Below are positions 1-7,744 of a DNA stretch of 14,227 nt, piece by piece. Numbering within the stretch: the stretch's first letter is position 1; the number at the start of each line of letters is the position of its first letter. The notes below the pieces were generated by a model. The model did no database searches and was not told the origin of the DNA. It saw nothing but the letters and a program-made list of their open reading frames with translations. The position numbers and the translations under genes are program-made. The stretch covers positions 1 through 14,227 of the forward strand of contig JAESRD010000151.1 of NCBI GenBank assembly GCA_016764835.1, written 5' to 3'. The DNA is from Paracoccaceae bacterium (GTDB lineage Bacteria; Pseudomonadota; Alphaproteobacteria; Rhodobacterales; Rhodobacteraceae).

Positions 1-102
1 GCAGCGCTGAGCCGGGACCTTGGCATCGATGTCAAGACGGTCGCCAAATGGCGCAAGCGTGAGACAGTGGAAGACCGTAAAACCGGCCCGACGGAACCCA
101 GT
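1..102 (+). pseudogene. IS481-type transposase, 5' half fragment (left copy)
   Basis: Frame 1 reads as the N-terminal helix-turn-helix region of an IS481-family transposase: LSRDLGIDVKTVAKW, then RKRETVEDRKTGPTEPS. It enters the window already in frame, so its start lies outside. Similarity stops at about base 102; the next residues (LVTYS, then TAA at 118-120) do not fit the family, and none of the DDE catalytic domain is present. The same segment occurs in reverse orientation at 9325-9414, with about six substitutions and a 12-base length difference, so the two copies are related but not recent duplicates. From base 103 the DNA belongs to the membrane fusion protein pseudogene on the other strand. 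Inactive remnant; the family call rests on remembered family sequence, not a search. Confidence 0.8.
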
Positions 103-1332
103 TTGGTCACCTACAGTTAAATTGCCGGAAATAATTTCGGTGAATTTGCCGTTGCTTTGGCCGGTCTCAACCGAGATTTCGCGGGCGAATCCGGCGTCCA
201 AAACCCAAACTGTTTTTCCATCACCCCTATCGCGCGTGGTGGTTTCGGGGCCGGGACGGCTGGGCATTATCATCCCAAGAATTCCGTTACTGGAGCCTTC
301 GCTTTCTGCCGCATCTTGCGGCGGTGAAAACCGTAAGGCCGCATTGGGCACAAGGATCGCGTCTGTAACCTCTTCGATGACAATTTCAGAAGATGCGGTC
401 ATGCCGGGGCGCAACAGCAAGGCGCTGTTATCAATGCTCAAAATGGCTTTGTAACTGACAACGCCATCAACCGTTTCGGGTGCGTAGCGGATTTAGGCAA
501 TCTCTGCGGAGAAGACTGTTTTGTCATAAGCCCCAACCGTAAACGTTGCCTGATTGCCAATTGTTATGCGGCCAATGTCAGCCTCATCGACATCAACCTG
601 AAGCTCCACCTTGGAGAGGTCTTCGGCAATGGTGAACAAAATCGGCGCTGAAAGCGACGAGGCGACGATCTGGCCGACATCTGCATCGCGATCAAGAATG
701 ATCCCCTTTATTGGTGACCGAATAATTGCTTTATCAAGGTCAGCCTGCTGAAGCTCCAAATTTGCCTGCGCCAGATTATGTGCTGATTCAGCTATCTGTA
801 ATGTCGCAACGGCGCTTTCATAGATCGTGGTTGCTGAAATCAAAGATTGATGCGCAGTCACCCCACGGCGGTCTAAAGTTTGGGCATTTTCATAATTTAC
901 GGTCGCCTCATTCAACGTTGCTTGCGCTTGAACGACACCTGCATTGGCCGAAATGAGAGATGCATCACGTACCGCAACTTCGGCCGCCAGCTTGGTCGTG
1001 TCGAGCGTTGCCAAGACCTGCCCAACCTCAACGATTTCGTTAAAATCAACCTCGACACTGGCGAGTGTCCCTGATAGCTCGCTGGAGATTTCAACGAGTG
1101 TGGTGGGCTCAACCGTTCCTGTTGCATAGACCAGAACGGTCAGTGCACCTTGCTCGACCGATCTGAATGAATACGAGACCGCGCCACTCTCTTGCTGGGT
1201 GTTGAAATAGGCCACGGCGCCAGTAATCGCTATTGCTCCGGCTAGGTATTTTACCCAACCCCAACGGCGCTTGCGATGACCTCCAATGTTTAAGTTCTTT
1301 TCCAATTCGCTTTTTTTGTCATTGATAACCAT
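103..1332 (-). pseudogene. MacA-type periplasmic membrane fusion protein (HlyD/RND family), broken
   Basis: Intact members are the periplasmic adaptor of a tripartite efflux pump or MacAB-type exporter. The preferred start is ATG at 1332, preceded by a GGAA-like ribosome site; a TTG at 1353 is the alternative. In order: a basic cytoplasmic start (KRRWGWVKY), one membrane anchor (YLAGAIAITGAVAYF), a barrel-sandwich/lipoyl half (SGTLASVEVDFNEIVEVGQ), a long alanine- and glutamine-rich helical hairpin, the second lipoyl half (IIRSPIKGIILDRDADVGQ) and a beta-barrel. The frame stops at TAA 493-495, but the same frame then continues without a stop to about base 103, giving typical MacA C-terminal sequence (IRYAPETVDGVVSYKAIL, LRPGMTASSEIVIEE, ILVPNAALRF, TEIISGNLTVGDQ). 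The TAA could be a C-to-T change of CAA (Gln). The 3' end is cut at the IS remnant, and no MacB-type ABC permease gene follows. LacI is the upstream neighbour on the same strand, 150 bases away. Confidence 0.85.
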
Positions 1333-1482
1333 GACTATTCCATTCGCCAGCAATCCTACATCTGTCAGTTATACGTAGGCGAACGTGCATTCCGTCGAAG
1401 ATTTATAGGCTCTGGATCAGATGATTTAATGCGGCCAAATATGTGGTGTCATGGCAGGTGCCTAAAATGAGATGAGCATCAG

Positions 1483-2529
1483 TTAAGTTGATGATTTTGG
1501 CGTGATATCTTGTGCATCGCTGTCGCCCTCAACAAGCGTGAAGGCCACGGTTTCACGGATTAGTTTTGCCACTGTCCCTGCTTGAAAACGCGGCATGGTT
1601 TCTAAGAGAGCCTCTGCAATTCGCTGGCCCAATTCAAACAAATTAAATCTGTAATGCGTGAGGCTGGGCCTCAAAAGGGATGAAAGCCGGGTGCCAATGC
1701 CGATGATTGCGAGGTCTTTTCCCGGTGTCAGGCCCAGATCAGCAAGGCCGTGATACAGGCCAAATGGCAGGATGTGATCTGAGAAAATGACCGCCGTTGC
1801 CGGGTCATCCCGTTGGACAAGGCGCATGGCCAAATCACGGCCCGCTGTATCGCCTGACAGCGTTGGCATGGCCAGATCGGGGCAAAACGTGAGATTATTT
1901 TTGCGCAGGCTGTCGCGATAAGTCTCGAGCATAATATGCCCGAGATTTAGGTCGTCATTGGGTAAAGCAAGGGCAATTCGGCGATGCCCTTTTCGCGCCA
2001 GACGTTGAATGCTCTGTCTGACCATTCCCTCAAAATCCAGATCGAGCCATGGTTGGCCTGCATCTGTAAGTGAGCGCCCGAGTGTTACAAATGGCACTGA
2101 ATTTTTGGACAGAAGCGTAATCCGCGGATCCTGTCGTTTGATGCCCGACAAGACCAGTGCGTCGTAAAACTGGCGGGCAATTGTGCGTTGCAGATAGGCC
2201 ATCGGATCTTCGCTGGAGGGGGCCAGAAGTGCCACAAGATCAAGGCCATGTTTGGAAAGAACGGATTGCATTCCGTCAAAAACACGGACGAAGAACAGAT
2301 CGCCCTGCATCATGCCTTCGCTGTCAGTGGCAAGAATAAAGCCAATGACATTGCTGGTTCCCTGGCGCAGCAAGCGGCCCGCCTGGTTGGGCACATATCC
2401 TAAATCAGCTGCCGCACCGAGAACGAGCTCTCGGGTTTTGGCGCTGACATCTGGCTTGTTATTAAGGGCGCGTGAGACCGTTCCAATTGAAATATTCAGA
2501 TGGTCAGCAAGCTCTCGTATTCCAATCAT
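1483..2529 (-). CDS. LacI-family transcriptional repressor of the sugar operon
   Basis: 348 aa, the usual length for the family. Residues 1-57 form the LacI helix-turn-helix and hinge: IRELADHLNISIGTVSRALN at the start, then NQAGRLLRQG in the hinge position. The remainder is a periplasmic-binding-protein-like effector domain, with typical C-terminal landmarks such as IIGIGTRLSSLLRPSLTHYR and LGQRIAEALLE. The ATG at 2529 is preceded on the reverse strand by AAGAGA. The gene is divergent from the dehydrogenase that opens the transport operon, and the shared intergenic DNA holds two GTAAACGTTTAC palindromes with the central CG typical of LacI-family operators. It is therefore most likely the local repressor, released by the transported sugar or a derivative. 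A TATAAA on the reverse strand (2576-2571) might be its -10 box, but no convincing -35 is visible. The effector cannot be predicted. Confidence 0.93.
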   Translation of the reverse strand: MIGIRELADHLNISIGTVSRALNNKPDVSAKTRELVLGAAADLGYVPNQAGRLLRQGTSNVIGFILATDSEGMMQGDLFFVRVFDGMQSVLSKHGLDLVALLAPSSEDPMAYLQRTIARQFYDALVLSGIKRQDPRITLLSKNSVPFVTLGRSLTDAGQPWLDLDFEGMVRQSIQRLARKGHRRIALALPNDDLNLGHIMLETYRDSLRKNNLTFCPDLAMPTLSGDTAGRDLAMRLVQRDDPATAVIFSDHILPFGLYHGLADLGLTPGKDLAIIGIGTRLSSLLRPSLTHYRFNLFELGQRIAEALLETMPRFQAGTVAKLIRETVAFTLVEGDSDAQDITPKSST

Positions 2530-2606
2530 TCAATCTCTTTTCGCAATGCACATGGCGATAATTGCACAGATTTATACGAGTAGAAAGGTGCCAAGGCAGC
2601 GGTACC

Positions 2607-2618
2607 GTAAACGTTTAC
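2607..2618. promoter_or_regulatory. LacI-family operator, distal site
   Basis: Perfect 12-bp palindrome GTAAACGTTTAC with a central CG, lying just upstream of the TTGACA hexamer and about 78 bases before the repressor start codon. An identical core recurs at 2661-2672. LacI-family regulators commonly bind such CG-centred palindromes. The assignment to the adjacent repressor is an inference from position. Confidence 0.8.
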
Positions 2619-2627
2619 AAAAACTTG

Positions 2628-2655
2628 TTGACAGGTGAGGAGACTTTCAAATAGG
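2628..2655 (+). promoter_or_regulatory. Candidate sigma-70 promoter of the sugar operon
   Basis: A consensus -35 hexamer TTGACA lies at 2628-2633. The best -10 candidate at normal spacing is AATAGG (2650-2655, 16-bp spacer), which matches only three of six consensus positions. Operator copies lie directly upstream and downstream, so a bound repressor would cover or bracket this promoter. The transcript would begin near the proximal operator, leaving a leader of roughly 70 bases before the first gene. Confidence 0.5.
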
Positions 2656-2658
2656 TTT

Positions 2659-2674
2659 CCGTAAACGTTTACGG
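2659..2674. promoter_or_regulatory. LacI-family operator, proximal site
   Basis: Perfect 16-bp palindrome CCGTAAACGTTTACGG. Its 12-bp core is identical to the distal site and centred 54 bp from it, close to five helical turns. It sits at or just downstream of the expected transcription start, where repressor binding would block initiation or escape. Confidence 0.82.
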
Positions 2675-2731
2675 TTTTGGTGCTCGGCGCAACTTCACAG
2701 CGAACGGGTCATCGGCAAGAGGGATTAAAGA

Positions 2732-3763
2732 ATGCGCGTAGTTTTGGTCGGATGCGGAAATATGGCTGAGGGGTGGCTCAAGGCTATTCAGGAAAGCCCG
2801 CTGCTCAAGGCCCGGATCACGCTTGTCGGGCTTGTCGATCTTAATATTGCCGCGGCACAGGCGCTTGCCGCCAAGTTTGGCCTGTCAAACATTTCTCTTT
2901 GCGCTGATTTGCAAGAAAGCATTGCAGTTAATAAGCCGGATGCGCTGTTTGACGTAACCGTGCCCGAAGCCCGCCCGATCATCGTACGCGCCGGGCTTGA
3001 GGCCGGGCTGCATGTTCTGTCTGAAAAACCGATGGCGCCAAATATGCAGGTCGCCCGCGATCTGATGGCACTGGCTGACCGCAAGGGGCTGTCGTTTAGT
3101 ATCGCCCAAAACCGTCGTTACAAACAGGGCATTCGCAGGGTTGAAGCGTTTCTGCGCAAGGGCGGCATTGGTGAAATCACCGGCCTGCACGCCGACTTCT
3201 TTATCGGTGCGCGCTTTGGTGGCTTTCGCGAGGAGATGGACCACGTCCTCTTGCTGGATATGGCTATTCATACCTTTGATGCCGCGCGCTTTATGTCCAA
3301 TCAAAAGCCGCTCCGCGTGCAGTGTATTGAAGCCAATCCAAACGGATCTTGGTATGGTCAAGATGCCTCAGCCTTTGCCACTTTTGAGATGAGCAACAAC
3401 GTGATCTTTTCTTATCGGGGCAGTTGGTGTGCCGAAGGCAGCAATACCTCATGGGACGCATCTTGGCGCATTACCGGCACCAAAGGCACCCTGCATTGGG
3501 ATGGTGAGCAAGCAATCAGCGCCCATATTGCTACCGGGGAAGAGGCATTTTTGCGTGATTCAGTCGAAACCATCGTTCCTAAAATAGACGACATCACTGT
3601 CACCCAAGAACATGCCAGCGTGATCGCCGCCTTCCTTGATGGCGTCAAAAACAACCACCGCCCCGAAACCGATAGCGCCGACAATCTGCACTCGCTTGCC
3701 ATGGTCTTCGCCGCCATTGAGAGCGCCAAGCGCGGCTGCAAAATCGATATCTCCTCCAACTAG
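2732..3763 (+). CDS. Gfo/Idh/MocA-family NAD(P)-dependent oxidoreductase
   Basis: 343 aa, a standard length for the family. The N-terminus is a Rossmann nucleotide-binding fold with VLVGCGNMAEGW at residues 4-15; the family EKP motif (LSEKPMAP, about residues 96-103) carries the lysine usually placed in the active site. The C-terminal half is the alpha/beta substrate-binding domain (DMAIHTFDAARFM; WRITGTKGTLHWDGE). Relatives oxidise or reduce sugar hydroxyl/keto groups, inositols, or the 3-position of glycosides. The start is ATG 2732 with AAGAGGG at 2717-2723. It is the first gene of the operon, followed after nine bases by a TIM-barrel enzyme, which suggests the two act in sequence on the imported compound in the cytoplasm. 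The exact substrate is unknown; a myo-inositol or 3-keto-glucoside-type reaction are both possible. Confidence 0.9.
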   Translation: MRVVLVGCGNMAEGWLKAIQESPLLKARITLVGLVDLNIAAAQALAAKFGLSNISLCADLQESIAVNKPDALFDVTVPEARPIIVRAGLEAGLHVLSEKPMAPNMQVARDLMALADRKGLSFSIAQNRRYKQGIRRVEAFLRKGGIGEITGLHADFFIGARFGGFREEMDHVLLLDMAIHTFDAARFMSNQKPLRVQCIEANPNGSWYGQDASAFATFEMSNNVIFSYRGSWCAEGSNTSWDASWRITGTKGTLHWDGEQAISAHIATGEEAFLRDSVETIVPKIDDITVTQEHASVIAAFLDGVKNNHRPETDSADNLHSLAMVFAAIESAKRGCKIDISSN

Positions 3764-3772
3764 AGAATTAGA

Positions 3773-4711
3773 ATGACACATCCAAAAAATGACATCCGCA
3801 TCGGCACGATGATTTCTTGCAATGGCTCTGATGCTGCCGCGCGTATTTCACAAATTGCAGGGCATGGCTTTGAAAGCTTCGAGCCGTTTTTCTGGCAGAC
3901 AACCGAAGGCCGCGATGTTGCCGAGCTTGGTAAACGCTGCCGCGATGCTATTGGCGATCGTGATATTACGATGTCGACAATCGGCATGTTCGGCAACCCG
4001 CTTGAGGGCGATGAACTCGACCTTGAAACGCTTGAAGGATGGAAGCAATGCATTGATAATGCGCATCATTTTGGTGCAACTTGTGTTGCTGGTTTTACCG
4101 GTCGTGTCCGTAATAAGCCGCTGCCTGACAGCCTGCCGCGGTTCAAAGAAGTTTGGGGCGAGTTGGCCAAGCGGGCGGCTGATAAAGGCATAAAAATTGC
4201 CTTTGAAAACTGTGCGATGGACGGCAATTGGCAAACTGGCGACTGGAATATTGCTCATAATCCTGACGCTTGGGAGCTGATGTTTGACGCGCTGCCCGAT
4301 GAGAACCTCGGTCTCGAATGGGAACCGTGCCACCAGATGGTTTATCTCATTGATCCGCTGCCGCAGATCCGAAAATGGGCGGATAAAATCTTCCACGTCC
4401 ACGGCAAAGACGCGACTATTCGCCATGATGTCATCCGCGAGCACGGCATTTTTGGCAAACTGCCACATGTGTTTATGCGCAGCCCCGGATTTGGTGACAG
4501 TAACTGGACAGACATCATCTCAGAGCTGCGGCTTGCGGGATATACCGGCGCAATCGACATCGAAGGCTGGCATGACCCGGTTTACCGCGATGCGCTTGAA
4601 ATGACGGGCCAAGTACATGCGCTCAATCACCTCAAAACCTGCCGCGGTGGCAGCTTTGTGGATGATGCATCGGCCTATGGCGGCGGTGATCCATCACTTG
4701 CCAATGACTAA
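3773..4711 (+). CDS. Sugar phosphate isomerase/epimerase-like TIM-barrel enzyme (xylose-isomerase-like)
   Basis: 312 aa, in the family size range. It reads as an AP-endonuclease-2/xylose-isomerase-like TIM barrel. Likely divalent-metal ligands or catalytic acids appear in the expected order: Glu in IAFENC (about residue 144), Glu in LEWEPCHQ (about 181-188), His in FHVHGKD (about 208-213) and Glu in IDIEGWHDP (about 261-269). Family members isomerise, epimerise or beta-eliminate sugars, keto-sugars and inososes. The start codon lies nine bases after the dehydrogenase stop, with only a weak ribosome site, so translational coupling is plausible. Pairing with a Gfo/Idh/MocA dehydrogenase fits a route through a keto-sugar intermediate. 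The reaction is not determinable from sequence alone. Confidence 0.88.
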   Translation: MTHPKNDIRIGTMISCNGSDAAARISQIAGHGFESFEPFFWQTTEGRDVAELGKRCRDAIGDRDITMSTIGMFGNPLEGDELDLETLEGWKQCIDNAHHFGATCVAGFTGRVRNKPLPDSLPRFKEVWGELAKRAADKGIKIAFENCAMDGNWQTGDWNIAHNPDAWELMFDALPDENLGLEWEPCHQMVYLIDPLPQIRKWADKIFHVHGKDATIRHDVIREHGIFGKLPHVFMRSPGFGDSNWTDIISELRLAGYTGAIDIEGWHDPVYRDALEMTGQVHALNHLKTCRGGSFVDDASAYGGGDPSLAND

Positions 4712-4735
4712 ACATACCAACCTGAGGAGGAAAAC

Positions 4736-5935
4736 ATGAACATGACAAAGCAACTATTAGGGGTGAGCCTCTTGGCGCTGACGGCCTTTGGGTCAGCAGC
4801 ATTTGCCGAAGATGTGACGATTACGATCTGGTCGCTGGATGACGAGACCCAGCCTGCCTATACTTACGCGCAAGAATTCAGCGCAATGGATAACGGCATC
4901 ACAATCGACTACCGTGAGATCCAGTTTGATGACGTGGTTTCTGAGTCCATGCGGGCCTTTGCGACAGGCCAAGCGCCAGACATTATCGCCGTGGATAACC
5001 CAGAGCATGCGCTCTTTGCCGCCCGCGGTGCGTTTCTTGATATCACCGATATGATTGCCGCCTCTGACGCGATCAATGCCGAGAACTATTTCCCCGGCCC
5101 GCTTAATTCTGTGACTTGGGATGGTCAGTATTACGGTGTTCCAAAAGCAACCAACACGATCGCGCTCTACTATAATGTTGATATGTTTACGGCCCATGGA
5201 CTTGACCCGGATAGCCCACCGTCAACATGGGACGAACTGGTAGATGCAGCGCGAGCGCTGAACGATCCAGACAACAACATCTACGGCATCGCCTTCTCGG
5301 CCAAGGCCAGCGAAGAGGGCACATTCCAGTTCTTGCCATGGGCGCAAATGGCTGGTGGCGGCTACGAGAATATCAACACCGCAGGTGCTGTCCGGGCGAT
5401 GGATATCTGGCGAACTCTTCTTGATGACAAGCTGGCCTCACCTGACACGCTGACACGCGGCCAGTGGGACTCGACCGGAACATTCAATGCAGGCAATGCG
5501 GCGATGGTTATTTCCGGCCCTTGGGAGCTGAACCGCATGGTTGAAGAAGCGCAGTTCGATTGGCGCGTGGCTCTTTTGCCGGTCCCCGAAGAAGGTGCTG
5601 AGCGCGCCTCTGCCATGGGTGATTTTAACTGGGCCATCTTCCAGTCTTCCGATCACCCAGCCGAAGCTTTCGCAGCCCTTGAGTATTTTGCGAGCCAAGA
5701 TGACCGCCTGTTCCCAGAGTTTGGCCAATTGCCAGCACGCTCTGATATCGCGCTGCCACCAACCGGTGTTGCGCCAAAAGACGCGGCTCTGATCGTGTTT
5801 CTTGAGCAGCTGCAATATGCGCAGGCGCGTGGTCCGCACCCTGATTCGCCGCAAATCTCTAAGGCTATTCAAGACGCTATTCAGCTTTCGTTGACCGGGC
5901 AGCTTAGCTCGCAAGAAGCGCTGGATCAGGCTTAG
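4736..5935 (+). CDS. CUT1-family ABC transporter sugar-binding periplasmic protein
   Basis: 399 aa. A Sec signal peptide with a signal-peptidase I site is visible ([18 protein letters not shown], cleavage before EDV, about residue 25). The mature part is an extracellular solute-binding protein of family 1 ([80 protein letters not shown]). A strong ribosome site, GAGGAGG, precedes ATG 4736. It captures the substrate in the periplasm and hands it to the two permeases downstream. Oddity: the frame stops at TAG 5933-5935, yet the same frame continues for eight sense codons reading ATIDAILN and ends at TAA 5960-5962. That looks like the natural end of this family, so the TAG may be a recent CAG-to-TAG change that removes nine C-terminal residues. 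This is probably tolerated. Confidence 0.92.
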   Translation: MNMTKQLLGVSLLALTAFGSAAFAEDVTITIWSLDDETQPAYTYAQEFSAMDNGITIDYREIQFDDVVSESMRAFATGQAPDIIAVDNPEHALFAARGAFLDITDMIAASDAINAENYFPGPLNSVTWDGQYYGVPKATNTIALYYNVDMFTAHGLDPDSPPSTWDELVDAARALNDPDNNIYGIAFSAKASEEGTFQFLPWAQMAGGGYENINTAGAVRAMDIWRTLLDDKLASPDTLTRGQWDSTGTFNAGNAAMVISGPWELNRMVEEAQFDWRVALLPVPEEGAERASAMGDFNWAIFQSSDHPAEAFAALEYFASQDDRLFPEFGQLPARSDIALPPTGVAPKDAALIVFLEQLQYAQARGPHPDSPQISKAIQDAIQLSLTGQLSSQEALDQA

Positions 5936-5968
5936 GCAACCATCGACGCCATATTGAACTAAGACAAG

Positions 5969-5996
5969 ATCCGGGCCAATGAGAATTGGCCCGGAT
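5969..5996 (+). other. Intercistronic 12-bp stem-loop
   Basis: ATCCGGGCCAAT and ATTGGCCCGGAT form a perfect 12-bp stem around a GAGA tetraloop. It lies 6 bases after the likely original stop of the binding-protein gene (TAA 5960-5962) and 21 bases before the first permease. No T-run follows, so it is less like a full terminator and more like the mRNA-stabilising or partially terminating hairpins that raise binding-protein levels over permease levels in ABC operons. Confidence 0.75.
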
Positions 5997-6017
5997 ATCT
6001 GTTAGGGAGGACCAAAA

Positions 6018-6920
6018 ATGCGTCGCATAATGATGAGTGTAGTTGATGGGAAAGGCTTTGACCTTATTCTCGTTGGGGCTGCGCTGATATTTCTGTTCCT
6101 CTTTTCGGGCCTGCCGTTACTCTACAATATTCTGATGAGTTTTCAGGAGGTTGACATGTTCAGCCTCGGGAAATTCTTCAGGCCTTTTGTTGGCTTGGAT
6201 AACTATCGGGCACTTTTATCCCAACCCGCATTCTGGCCAATAATGTGGAACACAATTGTCTTTGTGACATGTTCCATCGGGGGCCAGTTCCTTGTCGGCT
6301 TTTCATTGGCACTGTTCTTTAACCTGAACTTTGTTGGCTCCACCTTTATCCGCGGTCTCTTCCTGGTCTCGTGGGTAATGCCGGGCCTTGTGGTAGGTGC
6401 TATTTGGAACTGGATTCTCGCCGGAGACTTTGGCGTCTTAAATTACTTTCTCGAGAATTTGGGAATAATCGACGAAAAGATATTCTGGCGCTCCGATATC
6501 AATTATTCGCTCTGGGCGGTGATTATCACCAACATCTGGCTGGGCACGGCATTTAACATGATCTTGCTGTCTGTCGGCTTGGCGGGCATCCCTGAGGATG
6601 TATACGAGGCCGCAGAGCTGGACGGCGCCAACGCCATTCAGCGGCTCTGGACCATCACCCTGCCCATGATGCGCTCGACCATTGGCGCGGTGGTCTCGCT
6701 TGGGTTGATCTTCACCTTGCAACAGTTTGACCTGTTCGCTGCCATCACCAGCGGTGGCCCGGCAAACTCGTCTAATGTCGCCCAATATTGGGCTTGGGAA
6801 CTATCATTCCGGCAATATGACTTTGCCAAAGGCGCCGCCATTTCCACCCTGATGATCTTCTTCGTCATGTTCGCGGCAATTGTCTATGTCCGCTCAACCA
6901 AGCACGAGGTGCGCGGATGA
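6018..6920 (+). CDS. CUT1 ABC transporter permease (MalF/UgpA type)
   Basis: 300 aa inner-membrane protein with about six hydrophobic spans (for example LILVGAALIFLFLFSGLPLL near residues 15-34, and the final LMIFFVMFAAIVYV span). The cytoplasmic EAA loop that docks on the ATPase is clear at about residues 197-217 (EAAELDGANAIQRLWTITLP). The ribosome site GGGAGG is 7 bases before ATG 6018. It forms the translocation pore together with the next permease, whose start codon overlaps its stop. It follows the intercistronic stem-loop, consistent with lower expression than the binding protein. Substrate specificity within the CUT1 family cannot be assigned. Confidence 0.93.
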   Translation: MRRIMMSVVDGKGFDLILVGAALIFLFLFSGLPLLYNILMSFQEVDMFSLGKFFRPFVGLDNYRALLSQPAFWPIMWNTIVFVTCSIGGQFLVGFSLALFFNLNFVGSTFIRGLFLVSWVMPGLVVGAIWNWILAGDFGVLNYFLENLGIIDEKIFWRSDINYSLWAVIITNIWLGTAFNMILLSVGLAGIPEDVYEAAELDGANAIQRLWTITLPMMRSTIGAVVSLGLIFTLQQFDLFAAITSGGPANSSNVAQYWAWELSFRQYDFAKGAAISTLMIFFVMFAAIVYVRSTKHEVRG

Positions 6921-7744
6921 CCAGTAATCGCATACAGTATACACTGCTGGGTATCGCCGTTATCTTTGCGCTGGTCTACCTGTTCCCGCTTTACTGGATG
7001 TATGTCACGGCGCTCAAATCAGGCACCGAGATCTTTGCCATCCCGCCGACATTTGTACCAAATGAGCCAAACTGGGGCGTCTTTGGCTATGTCTGGGAAG
7101 TCCGCGGCATGGGCAAATTCTTGTGGAACTCACTGGTCATTGCCACCGGCACAATGATCATCACCGCCGGGCTGGGCACTGGCTGCGCCTATGTTTTGGC
7201 GCGGTACCGCAATGTCTGGATAGATGTGGCCCTGTTCCTGATCTTGATGCTTCAGGTGCTGCCCGCCTCGCTGATGATCACCCCGTTATTTGTCGGCTTC
7301 TCACAAATCGGCCTGCTCAACACGCCGAGATTTGCCGTCATCCTCGCGGTTTCGGCCAAGGCAATGCCGTTCTTCGTCATCTTGGTGCGCGCCACGTTCA
7401 TGGCCGTGCCGGGTGAGCTGGAAGAAGCCGCGCTGGTCGATGGAAACTCGCGCGTTGGCGCCTTTGTCAGCATCGTACTGCCCTTGGCTAAAAACGGCGT
7501 GTTGGTCTCGGCAATCTTGATCTTTATGCAGGCATTTGGTGAATTCGTTTACTCCAAATCCATCATCCAAGACGTGAATTTGCAGCCCGCCTCGGTCGGT
7601 CTGAATGCGTTCATGGGCCCCAACACCATCGAGTGGAATAACATCATGGCCTATGCCACAATTTACGTCACCCCCATTCTCGCAGCCTTTGTACTCTTGC
7701 AACAACGCATCGTTGCAGGCCTGACATCAGGAGCCCTAAAATGA
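6917..7744 (+). CDS. CUT1 ABC transporter permease (MalG/UgpE type)
   Basis: 275 aa with about six membrane spans and the shorter N-terminus typical of MalG-type partners (YTLLGIAVIFALVYLFPLYW near residues 8-27). The EAA loop lies at about residues 170-190 (LEEAALVDGNSRVGAFVSIVLP, shortened here to its core EEAALVDGNSR...SIVLP). The start codon overlaps the previous stop as ATGA (6917-6920), and the stop overlaps the ATPase start in the same way (7741-7744), indicating translational coupling and matched stoichiometry. It pairs with the preceding permease in the inner membrane. Confidence 0.93.
   Translation: MTSNRIQYTLLGIAVIFALVYLFPLYWMYVTALKSGTEIFAIPPTFVPNEPNWGVFGYVWEVRGMGKFLWNSLVIATGTMIITAGLGTGCAYVLARYRNVWIDVALFLILMLQVLPASLMITPLFVGFSQIGLLNTPRFAVILAVSAKAMPFFVILVRATFMAVPGELEEAALVDGNSRVGAFVSIVLPLAKNGVLVSAILIFMQAFGEFVYSKSIIQDVNLQPASVGLNAFMGPNTIEWNNIMAYATIYVTPILAAFVLLQQRIVAGLTSGALK

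Noticed and set aside
20..454. 144-codon plus-strand frame at the left end
   Set aside because: It is out of frame with the transposase remnant and antisense to the continuing fusion-protein frame, whose motifs are clear. Composition is that of a shadow frame.
1470..1500. Terminator after the LacI gene
   Set aside because: Only a 5-bp inverted repeat (CATCA/TGATG), partly inside the coding end; too weak to call.
3848..4468. 206-codon reverse frame inside the TIM-barrel gene
   Set aside because: Antisense shadow; the plus strand has clear motifs, operon spacing and metal-ligand residues.
5933..5935. TAG decoded as a special amino acid (pyrrolysine)
   Set aside because: No pyrrolysine genes are visible in the window, and the context fits a simple Gln-to-stop change near the C-terminus.
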